Under the pieces are notes generated by a model. It made no database searches, was not told where the DNA came from, and saw nothing but the letters and a program-made list of their open reading frames with translations. From NCBI RefSeq assembly GCF_025215095.1, contig NZ_JALHAP010000077.1:239619-303618 (forward strand): a stretch of DNA of 64,000 nucleotides, read 5' to 3'. This document shows, piece after piece, positions 27,773-36,666 of this stretch. The first letter of the stretch is position 1; every line of letters starts with the position of its first letter. The DNA comes from Dryocola boscaweniae. GTDB taxonomy: Bacteria; Pseudomonadota; Gammaproteobacteria; Enterobacterales; Enterobacteriaceae. A program made the translations under genes and the position numbers.

Positions 27773-29143
27773 TGCCTGAACCCGAGGTTGTGACAAACGC
27801 AGGCTGCTGACGATCGCCGCCAGAGTGGCAAAACTTCCGGCCAGAAGAAGGGAGGCGTGAGTGCCATGTTCGTGGAACATGTTGAACATCAGCGCCACCA
27901 GCGCGGCTCCCGAACTTTGCCCCAGCAGACGTGCCGTGCCCAGCATCCCGCTGGCTCCTCCGCTCCGGTGGCGCGGTGCGGCGGAAATAATCGTATGGTT
28001 GTTCGGCGACTGGAACAGCCCAAAACCTGCACCGCACAGGATCATGCGCCAGACGATATCCAGATCGCTCGGATTGTGCGGCAGCAGCGCCAGAGCGAAC
28101 AGACCTGCGGCCATAACAGCCAGGCCAATCCCGCCTAATAATCCTGCGTGAACACGCTCAATTAAATACCCGGCAAGCGGCGCCATTACCATTGTGGCAA
28201 GCGGCCAGGGCGTCAGCAGCAGCCCGGTATCCACCTCGCTGCGGCCCAGTACGGTTTGCAAAAAGAAAGGCAGAGAGACGAACGCCAGCATCTGCGCCGT
28301 AAATGAACGGACGGAGGTGCCCATTGAGAGCGAAAAAATAGGAATACGTAATAAATCGACCGGCAAAATTGGGAAGGGGAGTGCGAGCTGACGACGAATA
28401 AAAAAGTAGCCAATGATAACGAGCGCGACCAGCTCACCGGCAATCAACGCGCCTGACTGCCCCTGCGAGAAGCCGCTGATGGCGGAAATAAGCAGACCAA
28501 AAGTCAGCGCGTTCATGATGGCGCTCGGAATATCAAAACGCTGTCCCTGGGCTTTTTGTTGATTAGGCGGCAAATAACGCAGCGCTAAAAGAAGCGCCAT
28601 AATCCCGATGGGCACATTGATTAAGAACAGCCACTGCCAGGAGGCTACGGAAAGTATTGCGGCTGCAACGGTTGGTCCTGCGGCTGAAGAAACGGCGACA
28701 ATAAAGGAGTTAATTCCCATGCCCCGCCCAAGGAAACGCTGCGGATAAATAAGCCTGATCAGCGCGGTATTGACGCTCATTAATGCCGCACCGCCAAAGC
28801 CCTGCAGCACGCGAGCTACGGTTAACATGGGAAGCGATGTAGAAAGGGCGCAGAATAATGACGTTAGGCAAAAAAGCACAAGGCCGCATTGATAAACTCT
28901 GCGATAGCCGAAAAGATCGCCTAAAAACGACATGGATAAGAGCGAAACAATAATCGCAATCTGGTAACTGTTCACTACCCAAATAGATTCTGCGGGGCTT
29001 GCGAGTAGATCCCGGGCGATGGTCGGGAGCGCAACGTTAGCAATAGCGCCGTCAAGCACGGCCATGGTAATGCCCAGAGCTATCGCGAAAATTGCGCCAT
29101 AACGCTGCGGGCCAGAAAGCCCGTCGGAGAGAGTTTTATCCAT
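27770..29143 (-). CDS. yebQ: MFS transporter YebQ (DHA2-like)
   Basis: YebQ is a predicted drug-type major facilitator with 457 residues, the same as E. coli. Motifs include GAIANVALPTIA in helix 1, GDLFGYRRVY in the helix 2-3 loop and RVLQGFGGAALMS. Hydrophobicity fits 12 to 14 helices. The substrate is unknown. It is divergent from kdgR over a 177-bp AT-rich gap. In E. coli it is reported to be under KdgR control; I see no convincing KdgR box here. Confidence 0.94.
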   Translation of the reverse strand: MDKTLSDGLSGPQRYGAIFAIALGITMAVLDGAIANVALPTIARDLLASPAESIWVVNSYQIAIIVSLLSMSFLGDLFGYRRVYQCGLVLFCLTSLFCALSTSLPMLTVARVLQGFGGAALMSVNTALIRLIYPQRFLGRGMGINSFIVAVSSAAGPTVAAAILSVASWQWLFLINVPIGIMALLLALRYLPPNQQKAQGQRFDIPSAIMNALTFGLLISAISGFSQGQSGALIAGELVALVIIGYFFIRRQLALPFPILPVDLLRIPIFSLSMGTSVRSFTAQMLAFVSLPFFLQTVLGRSEVDTGLLLTPWPLATMVMAPLAGYLIERVHAGLLGGIGLAVMAAGLFALALLPHNPSDLDIVWRMILCGAGFGLFQSPNNHTIISAAPRHRSGGASGMLGTARLLGQSSGAALVALMFNMFHEHGTHASLLLAGSFATLAAIVSSLRLSQPRVQA

Positions 29144-29320
29144 ATGAATAATGTGACTTTATGGGTATTATTTTATGAGTAATTATTTTAGCATCGATAT
29201 TTCTGGGATATGTCGCAGATTTGTAACGAAATAGCATAGATAGATTGCGGTAGACCGGGCGTCAACTTATACTAAAAACCGGTTCTGATTTTTATAAAAC
29301 ACATGCGATCGAGGTGATTA

Positions 29321-30112
29321 ATGGCAATCGCAGATCTGGATAAACAACCTGATTCTGTCTCTTCTGTCCTGAAAGTTTTTGGCATCTTACAGGCTCTTGG
29401 CGAAGAACGTGAAATTGGTATCACTGAACTCTCGCAACGCGTCATGATGTCAAAAAGCACCGTCTATCGCTTTTTGCAAACCATGAAGTCGCTGGGCTAC
29501 GTTGCTCAGGAAGGTGAGTCGGAGAAATATTCTCTGACGCTGAAATTGTTTGAGCTGGGTGCTCGCGCGCTACAGAACGTTGATTTGATTCGCAGCGCAG
29601 ACATTCAGATGCGTGAGCTTTCGCGTCTGACTAAAGAGACGATTCACTTAGGTGCTCTGGATGAAGACAGTATTGTCTATATCCATAAAATCGACTCTAT
29701 GTATAACCTGCGCATGTATTCCCGCGTTGGGCGTCGTAACCCGTTATACAGCACCGCCATTGGTAAAGTGCTGCTGGCGTGGCGCGATCGGGATGAAGTA
29801 AAAGAAATCCTTGCGGGCGTGGAGTATACGCGCAGCACCGATCGCACGATCGTGAGCACCGAAGAACTGCTTCCGCTGCTGGACCAGGTTCGCGAGCAGG
29901 GTTACGGTGAAGATAATCAGGAACAGGAAGAAGGGCTGCGCTGCATCGGCGTCCCGGTATTTGACCGTTTCGGCGTAGTGATTGCCGGGTTGAGTATTTC
30001 TTTCCCGACTTTGCGTTTCTCAGAAGACCGTTTGCATGAATACGTGGCGATGCTTCACGATGCCGCGCGAACTATCTCTGAACAAATGGGTTACCACGAT
30101 TACCCATTCTGA
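29321..30112 (+). CDS. kdgR: IclR-family repressor KdgR
   Basis: KdgR represses genes for pectin and hexuronate breakdown and responds to 2-keto-3-deoxygluconate. Of its 263 residues, the N-terminal winged helix spans about 15-75 (ELSQRVMMSKSTVYRFLQTM) and the IclR effector domain about 90-260. It is nearly identical to E. coli through the DNA-binding region, so operators should be conserved. eda, a KdgR target in relatives, lies at 3.9 kb. GAGGTG precedes the ATG. Confidence 0.98.
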   Translation: MAIADLDKQPDSVSSVLKVFGILQALGEEREIGITELSQRVMMSKSTVYRFLQTMKSLGYVAQEGESEKYSLTLKLFELGARALQNVDLIRSADIQMRELSRLTKETIHLGALDEDSIVYIHKIDSMYNLRMYSRVGRRNPLYSTAIGKVLLAWRDRDEVKEILAGVEYTRSTDRTIVSTEELLPLLDQVREQGYGEDNQEQEEGLRCIGVPVFDRFGVVIAGLSISFPTLRFSEDRLHEYVAMLHDAARTISEQMGYHDYPF

Positions 30113-30122
30113 TTGAACGTTA

Positions 30123-30152
30123 AAAAAACGCCGCATTTAGCGGCGTTTTTTA
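30123..30152. terminator. Bidirectional terminator between kdgR and yobH
   Basis: AAAACGCCGC and GCGGCGTTTT pair across ATTTA, with T6. It ends one base before the yobH stop codon. Confidence 0.88.
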
Positions 30153-30395
30153 TTACTGGCCATTGTCGATGACGGTATCGCTTTTTCGCAGAACCGGACA
30201 GTTTGTGAGACCAATGATCCCGCTGTCGGTATGGACGAACTGAGCGGTAACGACATTGCGTGCGGTTAAATATTTACATTGCAGACCCAATCCAGCGGCA
30301 TTCTCGTTGCTGCCAATCAAAACGCCATAACCCGATAAGAGCAAACCGATCCACAAAAGTGCTATTACAATAATGGTGCGGATCACCATACGCAT
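30153..30395 (-). CDS. yobH: Small membrane protein YobH
   Basis: YobH is an 80-residue protein of unknown function. It has one N-terminal membrane helix or uncleaved signal (IRTIIVIALLWIGLLLSGYG) and an exported domain with two cysteines (LQCKYL and TNCPVL). I chose the ATG at 30395 (MRMVIRT), preceded by GAGG, to match the E. coli start. It converges with kdgR and is divergent from mgrB. Confidence 0.93.
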   Translation of the reverse strand: MRMVIRTIIVIALLWIGLLLSGYGVLIGSNENAAGLGLQCKYLTARNVVTAQFVHTDSGIIGLTNCPVLRKSDTVIDNGQ

Positions 30396-30492
30396 ACAAA
30401 CCTCATTTTTTTGCTGTGTACATTCTGCCTCTAAGCGTAGTGGATTGTGCAACGCAAACAATATCAAGAATCCTAAATGTTAAATGCAGCGG

Positions 30493-30509
30493 CGGTTAAG
30501 TCAGGTTTA
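30493..30509 (+). promoter_or_regulatory. Probable PhoP box of mgrB
   Basis: CGGTTA-N5-GGTTTA at 30493-30509 resembles the PhoP direct repeat (T/G)GTTTA-N5-(T/G)GTTTA; the second copy is perfect. mgrB, 50 bp downstream, is a core PhoP target in enterobacteria. Confidence 0.6.
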
Positions 30510-30559
30510 ATTTGTCGGTGGTACGCTGGAAGAAGATTGGTGATGAAGTGGAGAAATGA

Positions 30560-30703
30560 GTGAAAAAGTACCGATGGGTTATTCTGGCGGCGATTGTCGT
30601 CGCCTGCCTGCTCTTATGGACCCAAATGGTTAATGTGATGTGCGATCAGGATGTACAATTTTTCAGCGGGATCTGCACAATCAATAAATTTATCCCCTGG
30701 TAA
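30560..30703 (+). CDS. mgrB: PhoQ feedback inhibitor MgrB
   Basis: MgrB is a 47-residue inner-membrane protein that binds and inhibits the sensor kinase PhoQ. It has a short cytoplasmic end (KKYRW), one helix ([18 protein letters not shown]) and a periplasmic tail with the two required cysteines at 28 and 39, ending FIPW. The start is GTG at 30560, preceded by GGAG with six-base spacing; the length matches E. coli exactly. The gene is intact, so PhoQ feedback should work; loss of mgrB is a known route to polymyxin resistance in relatives. Confidence 0.96.
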   Translation: MKKYRWVILAAIVVACLLLWTQMVNVMCDQDVQFFSGICTINKFIPW

Positions 30704-30778
30704 AGGCATTTTTAATCGCTATGATGATTTCCTTGCGCCCGGGCAGGTGTAGAATACGCGTTTTGTTGAGGTGGTAAG

Positions 30779-31063
30779 ATGAACGAACTGAACGTTGGTA
30801 TTTTTAACATTGCGTCTGCGGCAGTCTCCCTGGCTGTGCTGTTAGTGGGTCTGGTACTGTGGTTTTTTGTTAATCGCGCCAGCAGCCGTGCAAATGAGCA
30901 GGTCGCGCTGCTTGAAGAACTGCTCGACCAGCAAAAACGTCAGAATGCTTTGCTGCGTCGTTTATGTGAGGCGAACGAGCCGGAAGTAGAAAAAAAAGCG
31001 ACCGCAGCGTCAGAAGAAGATGATGAAGAAGATGATTTTGTTCGTCTGGTCGCAGAGCGGTAG
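30779..31063 (+). CDS. yebO: Small membrane protein YebO
   Basis: YebO is a 94-residue protein with one N-terminal membrane helix (about 8-32), a short coiled coil (EQVALLEELLDQQKRQNALL) and an acidic C-terminus (SEEDDEEDDFVRLVAER). The function is unknown. It lies 75 bp after mgrB in the same direction, as in E. coli, and may be part of the PhoP-driven transcript. Confidence 0.94.
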   Translation: MNELNVGIFNIASAAVSLAVLLVGLVLWFFVNRASSRANEQVALLEELLDQQKRQNALLRRLCEANEPEVEKKATAASEEDDEEDDFVRLVAER

Positions 31064-31104
31064 CGTTTAGCCGGACAGTTCACCTTTTTTCTTCAGGAGC
31101 AGGT

Positions 31105-32106
31105 ATGCCGTGGAAAAATCCCTGGTTCGATCCTGATCTGCCGCACCATCTACCCGATGGCTTTCAAAATTTGCATTCTCTGCAACGTCAGCCGGGTGAT
31201 GTTAAGCGCTGGCGTGAGGAAAGAAAGGCGCAGGGGCTCCCGCATCCTCCGACTGGCGGATACCCGGCTTTTATCGATCGCTGGTGGCAAAAAGCCCATA
31301 TAACAGGCGATGATGACCGCGTCTGGTGGCTGGGCCACGCCAGTTTGCTGTTGCGTTTGCAAGGGCAGTATCTGCTTACTGACCCGGTTTTTTCGCAGCG
31401 AGCTTCTCCGTTTCCCTTTGCAGGCCCTCTGCGTAAAACTCCGGTTTCGCTTAGCGTTAACGAGCTTCCCCAGCTTGATGCGGTTCTTATCTCTCATAAT
31501 CACTACGATCATCTCGACAATGCCACGGTGCGCCAGATTGTCAGGCGTTTTCCCGACGTCAATTTCTTCGTGCCCCTCGGATTAAAGAACTGGTTTACAA
31601 GGCGCGGGATCCGTCACGTAACCGAGCTCGACTGGTGGCAGGCTCTAACCTGGAAGGGGATGGCCGTTACCGCAGTTCCTGCACAGCACTGGAGCATGAG
31701 GTCGCTATGGGATCGCAATCGCAGCCTGTGGTGCGGCTGGATTATTGAAACAGCGCGGCTACGTTTCTGGTTCAGCGGCGATACGGGTTTTGCAAGCGAT
31801 CTTGCCGACATGGCGCTGCGTTTAGGCCCGCTGGACGCAGCCGCAGTGCCGATAGGCGCCTATGCGCCGCGCTGGTTTATGGGAAATCATCATATGGATC
31901 CTCAGCAGGCTGTCGCATTATGGCAGCAGATTGGCCGCCCAATGACTGTGCCCATTCACTGGGGAGTGTTCGAACTTGCGGACGAGCCGTTGGATTTGCC
32001 GCCGCAGGAGCTGCTTGCGGCCCTCTCGGATGCTGGCGAGAAGAGCGAAAGCTTCACGCCGTTTGTCATTGGCCAAAGTTCGGCCTTATTTAAAAATAAG
32101 TATTAA
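31105..32106 (+). CDS. Metallo-beta-lactamase-fold hydrolase, RomA/NAPE-PLD-like
   Basis: This 333-residue protein has the MBL metal motif HNHYDHLD at 131-138 (His131, His133, Asp135, His136). It also has WWLGHASLLLRL, FSGDTGFASD and a C-terminal IHWGVFEL. The long N-terminal stretch (PWFDPDLPHHLPDGFQN) resembles the enterobacterial RomA proteins and the NAPE-phospholipase D family rather than lactamases. No signal peptide is seen, so it is probably cytosolic. K-12 has no gene here between yebO and yobF. GGAG lies before the ATG. The substrate is unknown; phospholipid or N-acyl compounds are possible. Confidence 0.85.
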   Translation: MPWKNPWFDPDLPHHLPDGFQNLHSLQRQPGDVKRWREERKAQGLPHPPTGGYPAFIDRWWQKAHITGDDDRVWWLGHASLLLRLQGQYLLTDPVFSQRASPFPFAGPLRKTPVSLSVNELPQLDAVLISHNHYDHLDNATVRQIVRRFPDVNFFVPLGLKNWFTRRGIRHVTELDWWQALTWKGMAVTAVPAQHWSMRSLWDRNRSLWCGWIIETARLRFWFSGDTGFASDLADMALRLGPLDAAAVPIGAYAPRWFMGNHHMDPQQAVALWQQIGRPMTVPIHWGVFELADEPLDLPPQELLAALSDAGEKSESFTPFVIGQSSALFKNKY

Positions 32107-32645
32107 TTATTACCACAAGCTTTTAGCGTTTTATTTTTTCTAAAAAATCAGTCAATAGTTTTATGAAATACATTATAGCGAAACGTTTTTATTGCCTCAT
32201 GGTGAAGCACATTGTCATTAAACTTTCATTATTTTGGTGCAATATTACCGGCTAACTGTTCAAGCTTTATTCTATTTTGGTCCTGAATGAAAAATCCCTC
32301 CTTTGGCAACGGAAATATCAGCTTTGCATTGCTCATTTTTTGCATAGTTATGCATTAAAAATCATAAGAATAATGATGCGGCTATCGACTTTTTAAGACT
32401 TCGCCTGGACGAAGTGAAGTCTTTGAGCTATGGTAAAAAAGTTGTCTGAGACATGCCGTTGCAGGCACAGCGGCAAGCGTGAGCTTGTGAAGTGTTTTAT
32501 TCATAAACTGTTTGTTTGATTTTTTACATACAAATGGTCAGTTTTTGGAATCTGTGCGGCAGATCGATACGTGCTTAAAAATGGCTTGCCATTGTTTACG
32601 TTGTATGTGATAACACTTTGGGTCAAACGAGGTACAGTTCTGTTT
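32107..32645 (+). other. AT-rich leader and promoter region of yobF-cspC
   Basis: These 539 bp hold no gene that I can support. Visible structure includes the inverted repeat TGCATAGTTATGCA at 32341-32354. A hairpin at 32395-32423 has arms AAGACTTC and GAAGTCTT, with an alternative inner pairing ACTTCG/CGAAGT at 32398-32415. The two pairings exclude each other, which is what a switching leader would look like. Long leaders with temperature-dependent folding are known for csp genes. Confidence 0.5.
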
Positions 32646-32789
32646 ATGTGTGGCATTTTCAGTAAAGAAGTCCTGAGTAAACACGTTGTCGTTGAATACC
32701 GCTTCTCTGCCGAGCCTTATATTAGTGCCTCAAGCAGTAACGTCTCTGTTTTATCTAAGTTATGCCTGCGGGCGAAGAAAACAATCTAA
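32646..32789 (+). CDS. yobF: Small protein YobF (DUF2527)
   Basis: YobF is a 47-residue stress-linked small protein, starting [13 protein letters not shown] and ending LRAKKTI as in E. coli. I chose the ATG at 32646 because it gives the exact family length; the longer in-frame start at 32571 lies in the leader. It precedes cspC by 12 bp, and the two are one transcript in E. coli. The molecular function is unknown. Confidence 0.93.
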   Translation: MCGIFSKEVLSKHVVVEYRFSAEPYISASSSNVSVLSKLCLRAKKTI

Positions 32790-32801
32790 GGAATTTGCAA
32801 A

Positions 32802-33011
32802 ATGGCAAAGATTAAAGGTCAAGTTAAGTGGTTCAACGAGTCTAAAGGTTTTGGTTTCATTACTCCTGCTGACGGCAGCAAAGATGTATTCGTACATTTC
32901 TCTGCAATCCAGGGTAACGGCTTCAAAACTCTGGCTGAAGGCCAGAACGTTGAGTTCGAAATCCAGGACGGCCAGAAAGGCCCTGCTGCAGTTAACGTGA
33001 CTGCCATCTAA
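32802..33011 (+). CDS. cspC: Cold-shock-type RNA chaperone CspC
   Basis: CspC is a 69-residue single cold-shock domain protein that binds mRNA and stabilises transcripts such as rpoS. RNP1 (KGFGFI) and RNP2 (VFVHF) are intact, and the sequence is essentially identical to E. coli. It is made at normal temperature in E. coli. It follows yobF with AAGGA before its ATG and is followed by an 18-bp palindrome and a terminator. Confidence 0.98.
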
Positions 33012-33025
33012 TTCAGCTGAATTAG
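33008..33025. repeat. Perfect 18-bp palindrome at the cspC stop codon
   Basis: CTAATTCAGCTGAATTAG overlaps the TAA stop of cspC. It can fold as a stem with almost no loop and lies just before a second stem (GGCG/CGCC) and the terminator at 33055. Confidence 0.7.
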
Positions 33026-33054
33026 GCTCAGGCGCCAAAACGCCTAATTGAGTT

Positions 33055-33085
33055 AAAAGCCTCGCACTTTACGCGGGGCTTTTTA
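33055..33085 (+). terminator. Terminator of yobF-cspC
   Basis: GCCTCGC at 33059-33065 pairs with GCGGGGC at 33073-33079, with A4 before and T5 after. Confidence 0.85.
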
Positions 33086-33244
33086 ATGGGTGAAATAAAC
33101 TCAATACCTTTCAAAGTATTACCAAACTCCTCCCTACGTTGCCTCTTGTTGCAATCCTGCGAAGGATGTAGCACTCCTCCCGCACGAGATGCCGCGAAAA
33201 TCTGTTTAAATTTTCAATCGCTTAAGTTTTGATAAGGATTGATT

Positions 33245-34990
33245 GTGAGGAAAATTACCCCCGCGCTCGTGGGCAATTTCATCCAGTGGCGTTTCGGACT
33301 GCTTTGTCTGGCGATTCTGCTAAGCCTGATATTTTTGCTGGGCAGGGTGGCCTGGTTACAGATCGTCTCGCCTGATAGCCTTGTCAAACAAGAAGATATG
33401 CGTTCCCTGCGCGAAAAAACCATCGCCGTGCCGCGTGGCATGATAGAAGACCGCGATGCACGCCCGCTGGCGGTGAGTGTCCCGGTTAATGCGGTATGGG
33501 CCGACCCCAAAATTATCATGGAAAAGGGCGGCGTTCAGTTTGACCGACGCTGGCAGGCGCTTGCCAACGCGCTGCACATCCCGCTGAGCGAAATCGCTGC
33601 GCGCATTCATCACAACGATCGCAGTCGTTTTATCTACCTTGCTCGCCAGCTTGATCCTCAGCAAGCGGCGTGGATCGATAAACTAAACATTCCGGGTATT
33701 TCCCTGCGTGAAGAGTCTCGCCGGTTTTATCCAGCCGGACACGTTGCGTCAAACCTGCTGGGCTTTACCAATATCGACGATCAGGGCATCGAGGGCATTG
33801 AAAAGAGCTTTAACAGCCAGTTAACCGGCGTTTCTGGCGAGCGTCTGGTGCGCAAAGACCGCTATGGTCACGTGATTGAGAATATTACAGAAACCCCGGC
33901 CAGACCGGCGCACAACATTATTTTGAGCATTGATGAACGTCTTCAGACGGTGACGGAAGATGCGCTAAGCAACGCTGTTACCTGGAACAAAGCAGACTCT
34001 GGCGCGGCGGTAATCATCGATGTGAATACCGGCGAGGTGCTGGCGATGGCCAGCTATCCGACGTTCAATCCGAATAATCGCGAAGGAGCAACCCTGGACG
34101 ATTTCCGTAACCGCGCCATCAGCGACACCTTCGAGCCCGGCTCTACGGTTAAGCCCATGGTCATTATGACCGCCCTGAAGCAGGGGATCGTTCAACCCGA
34201 CAGCGTGGTGGATACCCATCCCTATATGCTCGACGGGCACCGCATCCGCGATGTAGGTTTCTATCCGCAATTAACCCTTACCGGCATTTTACAGAAGTCG
34301 AGCGATACCGGGGTTTCCCGGCTGTCGCTGGCCATGCCGATTCAGGCTCTGTTGGATACCTATAAAAGCTTTGGATTTGGAACGCCTACCGGTCTGGGGT
34401 TGACGGGGGAGAGCAGCGGCTTGTTACCCCACAGACAGCGCTGGGGACAGTTGGATCGCGCAACGTTCTCGTTTGGTTATGGCTTAATGGTGACCCCGCT
34501 GCAACTGGCGCACGTTTACGCGACAATCGGCAGTTTTGGGATTGCCAGGCCGCTATCCATAACCCGAGTGGACCCGCCGGTTGTCGGGCAACGCGTGATG
34601 TCCGAGCAGATTGCTCATCAGGTTGAACACATGATGGAAAGCGTGGCGCTACCGGGCGGCGGGGGCACAAAAGCGGCCGTGCGCGGCTATCGCGTCGCGG
34701 TAAAAACCGGCACGGCGAAGAAAATCGGCGATGACGGTAAATATATCGACAAATATGTCGCCTATACCGCAGGCGTTGCCCCCGCCAGCAATCCTCGTTT
34801 TGCACTGGCCGTGGTGATTAACGATCCTTCCAACGGGGCTTATTACGGCGGGGCGGTTTCAGCGCCGGTATTTAGTCAGATTATGGGAGATGTGCTGCGC
34901 CTGGAAAATGTCGAACCGGATGGTTTAGCGCCAGGCGACGATCGTCTGCTATTGCTAAACAAGGCAAACGCGGCGGCTCCAGCGTCGTAG
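33245..34990 (+). CDS. Second FtsI-type penicillin-binding protein, PBP3SAL-like
   Basis: This 581-residue class B transpeptidase matches in size and location the Salmonella PBP3SAL, an alternative FtsI used for division in acidic, intracellular conditions; K-12 lacks it. It has a cytoplasmic N-terminus, one membrane helix (LLCLAILLSLIFLLGRVAW), a dimerisation domain and a transpeptidase domain. The nucleophile Ser300 is in STVKP and the KTGT motif starts at Lys487. The SXN motif reads Ser352-Ser-Asp354, with Asp in place of Asn. I chose the GTG at 33245, with AAGGA seven bases upstream, over the TTG at 33239. It lies between cspC and rlmA. Confidence 0.9.
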   Translation: MRKITPALVGNFIQWRFGLLCLAILLSLIFLLGRVAWLQIVSPDSLVKQEDMRSLREKTIAVPRGMIEDRDARPLAVSVPVNAVWADPKIIMEKGGVQFDRRWQALANALHIPLSEIAARIHHNDRSRFIYLARQLDPQQAAWIDKLNIPGISLREESRRFYPAGHVASNLLGFTNIDDQGIEGIEKSFNSQLTGVSGERLVRKDRYGHVIENITETPARPAHNIILSIDERLQTVTEDALSNAVTWNKADSGAAVIIDVNTGEVLAMASYPTFNPNNREGATLDDFRNRAISDTFEPGSTVKPMVIMTALKQGIVQPDSVVDTHPYMLDGHRIRDVGFYPQLTLTGILQKSSDTGVSRLSLAMPIQALLDTYKSFGFGTPTGLGLTGESSGLLPHRQRWGQLDRATFSFGYGLMVTPLQLAHVYATIGSFGIARPLSITRVDPPVVGQRVMSEQIAHQVEHMMESVALPGGGGTKAAVRGYRVAVKTGTAKKIGDDGKYIDKYVAYTAGVAPASNPRFALAVVINDPSNGAYYGGAVSAPVFSQIMGDVLRLENVEPDGLAPGDDRLLLLNKANAAAPAS

Positions 34991-35052
34991 CTGCTTTTCG
35001 TTGTCGGGCGTAAGCGTTACACTTGCGCCCTCTACAGTTACCCGGAGTCACC

Positions 35053-35859
35053 ATGTCCTATCTTTGCCCTCTTTGCCATTCCCCTCTTGCCGCTCAGGAA
35101 AAAAGCTTTGTTTGTCCGCAGGGACACCAGTTTGATAAGGCGAAAGAAGGCTATGTGAATTTGCTGCCGGTTCAGCATAAGCACTCCAGAGATCCGGGCG
35201 ACAGTACTGAAATGATGCAGGCCCGTCGTGCATTTCTCGATGCGGGACATTATCAGCCGCTGCGCGATGCTATTTGCCAGGTTTTAACGTGTTTTGCACC
35301 TGAAAAGCTGCTGGATATTGGCTGTGGGGAAGGGTATTACACCGCAGGCTTTGCCGGGGCGCTAACGGGGCTTACGGGAGATATCTGGGGGCTGGACGTT
35401 TCAAAGGTAGCGATTCGCTATGCGGCTAAGCGCTATTCACAGGTGCAGTTTTGCGTAGCCTCCAGCCATCGTCTGCCGTTTGGCGACAGTAGTCTGGGTG
35501 CTGTGGTACGAATCTTTGCACCGTGCAAGGCTGAAGAGCTGGCGCGAGTTGTTAAACCCGGCGGCGTGGTGATTACCGCCACGCCGGGACCGCGTCATCT
35601 GATGCAGCTAAAGGCGTTGATTTATCAGGAAGTTTTATTGCATTCGCAAGAGGTTGAATCATTGCCAGGTTTCGTTGAGGAACAAACGCAGCACATCAGT
35701 TGGCCAATGACGCTTAAGGGAGAAGAAGCCGCGGCGCTGCTGCAAATGACGCCGTTTGCCTGGCGCGCACGCCCTGAAGTCCGCGAAGCATTGAAAGCAG
35801 AAGCGGCATTTGCCTGCGAAACTGATTTTGTGGTGCGAGTCTGGCGACGCGAGGGATAA
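35053..35859 (+). CDS. rlmA: 23S rRNA m1G745 methyltransferase
   Basis: RlmA (RrmA) methylates G745 of 23S rRNA. The 268 residues start with a zinc finger (CPLCHSPL and CPQGHQF, about 5-30), then a class I methyltransferase domain with [12 protein letters not shown] as motif I near 90-100. I chose the ATG at 35053 (MSYLCPLC), with CCGGAG upstream, rather than the in-frame ATG at 35023, to match E. coli. It ends one base before the convergent mntP stop. Confidence 0.95.
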   Translation: MSYLCPLCHSPLAAQEKSFVCPQGHQFDKAKEGYVNLLPVQHKHSRDPGDSTEMMQARRAFLDAGHYQPLRDAICQVLTCFAPEKLLDIGCGEGYYTAGFAGALTGLTGDIWGLDVSKVAIRYAAKRYSQVQFCVASSHRLPFGDSSLGAVVRIFAPCKAEELARVVKPGGVVITATPGPRHLMQLKALIYQEVLLHSQEVESLPGFVEEQTQHISWPMTLKGEEAAALLQMTPFAWRARPEVREALKAEAAFACETDFVVRVWRREG

Positions 35860-35860
35860 A

Positions 35861-36427
35861 TTAAAAATAGAAATGGCTGTAGAGAATCTGGCAGCCAATC
35901 CCAATCAATACCAGGCCGCCCAGGATCTCGGCGCGTTTGCCAAGCATCGGGCCGATAAAACGGCCTATCATCATTCCAAGAGTGGACATAATCATCGTGG
36001 CGCAGCCAATCGCCAGCGCGGTTTCGATGATATTCACTTTCAAAAACGCCAGGCCAACCCCTACCGCCATGGCGTCCAGGCTGGTAGCAATAGCGGTGGT
36101 GACTAAAAGCCAGAACCCATGTCGTTGCAACTTCTGCGTATCTTCTGCGTTCTCACCGCGGAATCCTTCAATAAGCATTCTTCCGCCGAGGAAAACCAGC
36201 AGCACAAAGGCCACCCAGTGGTTCCATTCCAGCACAACCTGGCTTGCGAGCAGGCCAAGGCACCAGCCGATGAGCGGGGTGATCGTTTCAATTACGCCAA
36301 AAATAAGACCGGTGCGGAGCGCTTCTGAGAATTTAGGTTTGTGGAGCGAAGCACCTTTGCCGATCGATGCTGCGAAAGCATCCATTGACATGCCAAATGC
36401 GAGAAGGAGAGTTGCAGAGAGATTCAT
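35861..36427 (-). CDS. mntP: Manganese exporter MntP
   Basis: MntP (YebN) exports Mn2+ across the inner membrane. Its 188 residues form six helices in two DUF204 repeats, with the conserved Asp in [15 protein letters not shown] near residue 16 and again in [16 protein letters not shown] near 118. The gene is preceded on the minus strand by a yybP-ykoY manganese riboswitch, the usual arrangement. It converges with rlmA. Confidence 0.97.
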   Translation of the reverse strand: MNLSATLLLAFGMSMDAFAASIGKGASLHKPKFSEALRTGLIFGVIETITPLIGWCLGLLASQVVLEWNHWVAFVLLVFLGGRMLIEGFRGENAEDTQKLQRHGFWLLVTTAIATSLDAMAVGVGLAFLKVNIIETALAIGCATMIMSTLGMMIGRFIGPMLGKRAEILGGLVLIGIGCQILYSHFYF

Positions 36428-36429
36428 TA

Positions 36430-36612
36430 CGGCGCCTCAGTTGGGAATATCCATATACACGTCACCCATCCCCAACGATCGATGGTTACGTGCCTATGGT
36501 CTCGCCTACTCATTACTGAGTCGTACACGCCACGTTCTTAGAACGAGTATGTTGACATGTACATTTTCACGCAGGTGAAAATCGGCTACTCCCCAACGAC
36601 GGGCGCAACCTT
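36430..36612 (-). promoter_or_regulatory. yybP-ykoY manganese riboswitch of mntP
   Basis: On the minus strand the leader contains GGGGAGTAGCC, a hairpin (TTTTCACCTGCGTGAAAA), then TACGACTCAGTAATGAGTAG and GGCGAGACCATAGGCACG. These are the conserved loops and paired regions of the Mn2+-sensing riboswitch. Repeats of GTTGGGGA near both ends suggest alternative pairing. Mn2+ binding is known to raise expression of mntP. Ends are approximate. Confidence 0.85.
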
Positions 36613-36666
36613 AACATATTTTTTGAAGTTAAAACAATAATTGATATTGACGCTTAACCCTACAAA

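Noticed and set aside
27366..28037. A 223-codon minus-strand open frame spanning the htpX-yebQ terminator
   Set aside because: It crosses the bidirectional terminator and overlaps two known genes in other frames; composition is not protein-like.
29144..29320. KdgR operator between yebQ and kdgR
   Set aside because: The region is AT-rich with several T runs, but no site fits the KdgR palindrome well enough to report.
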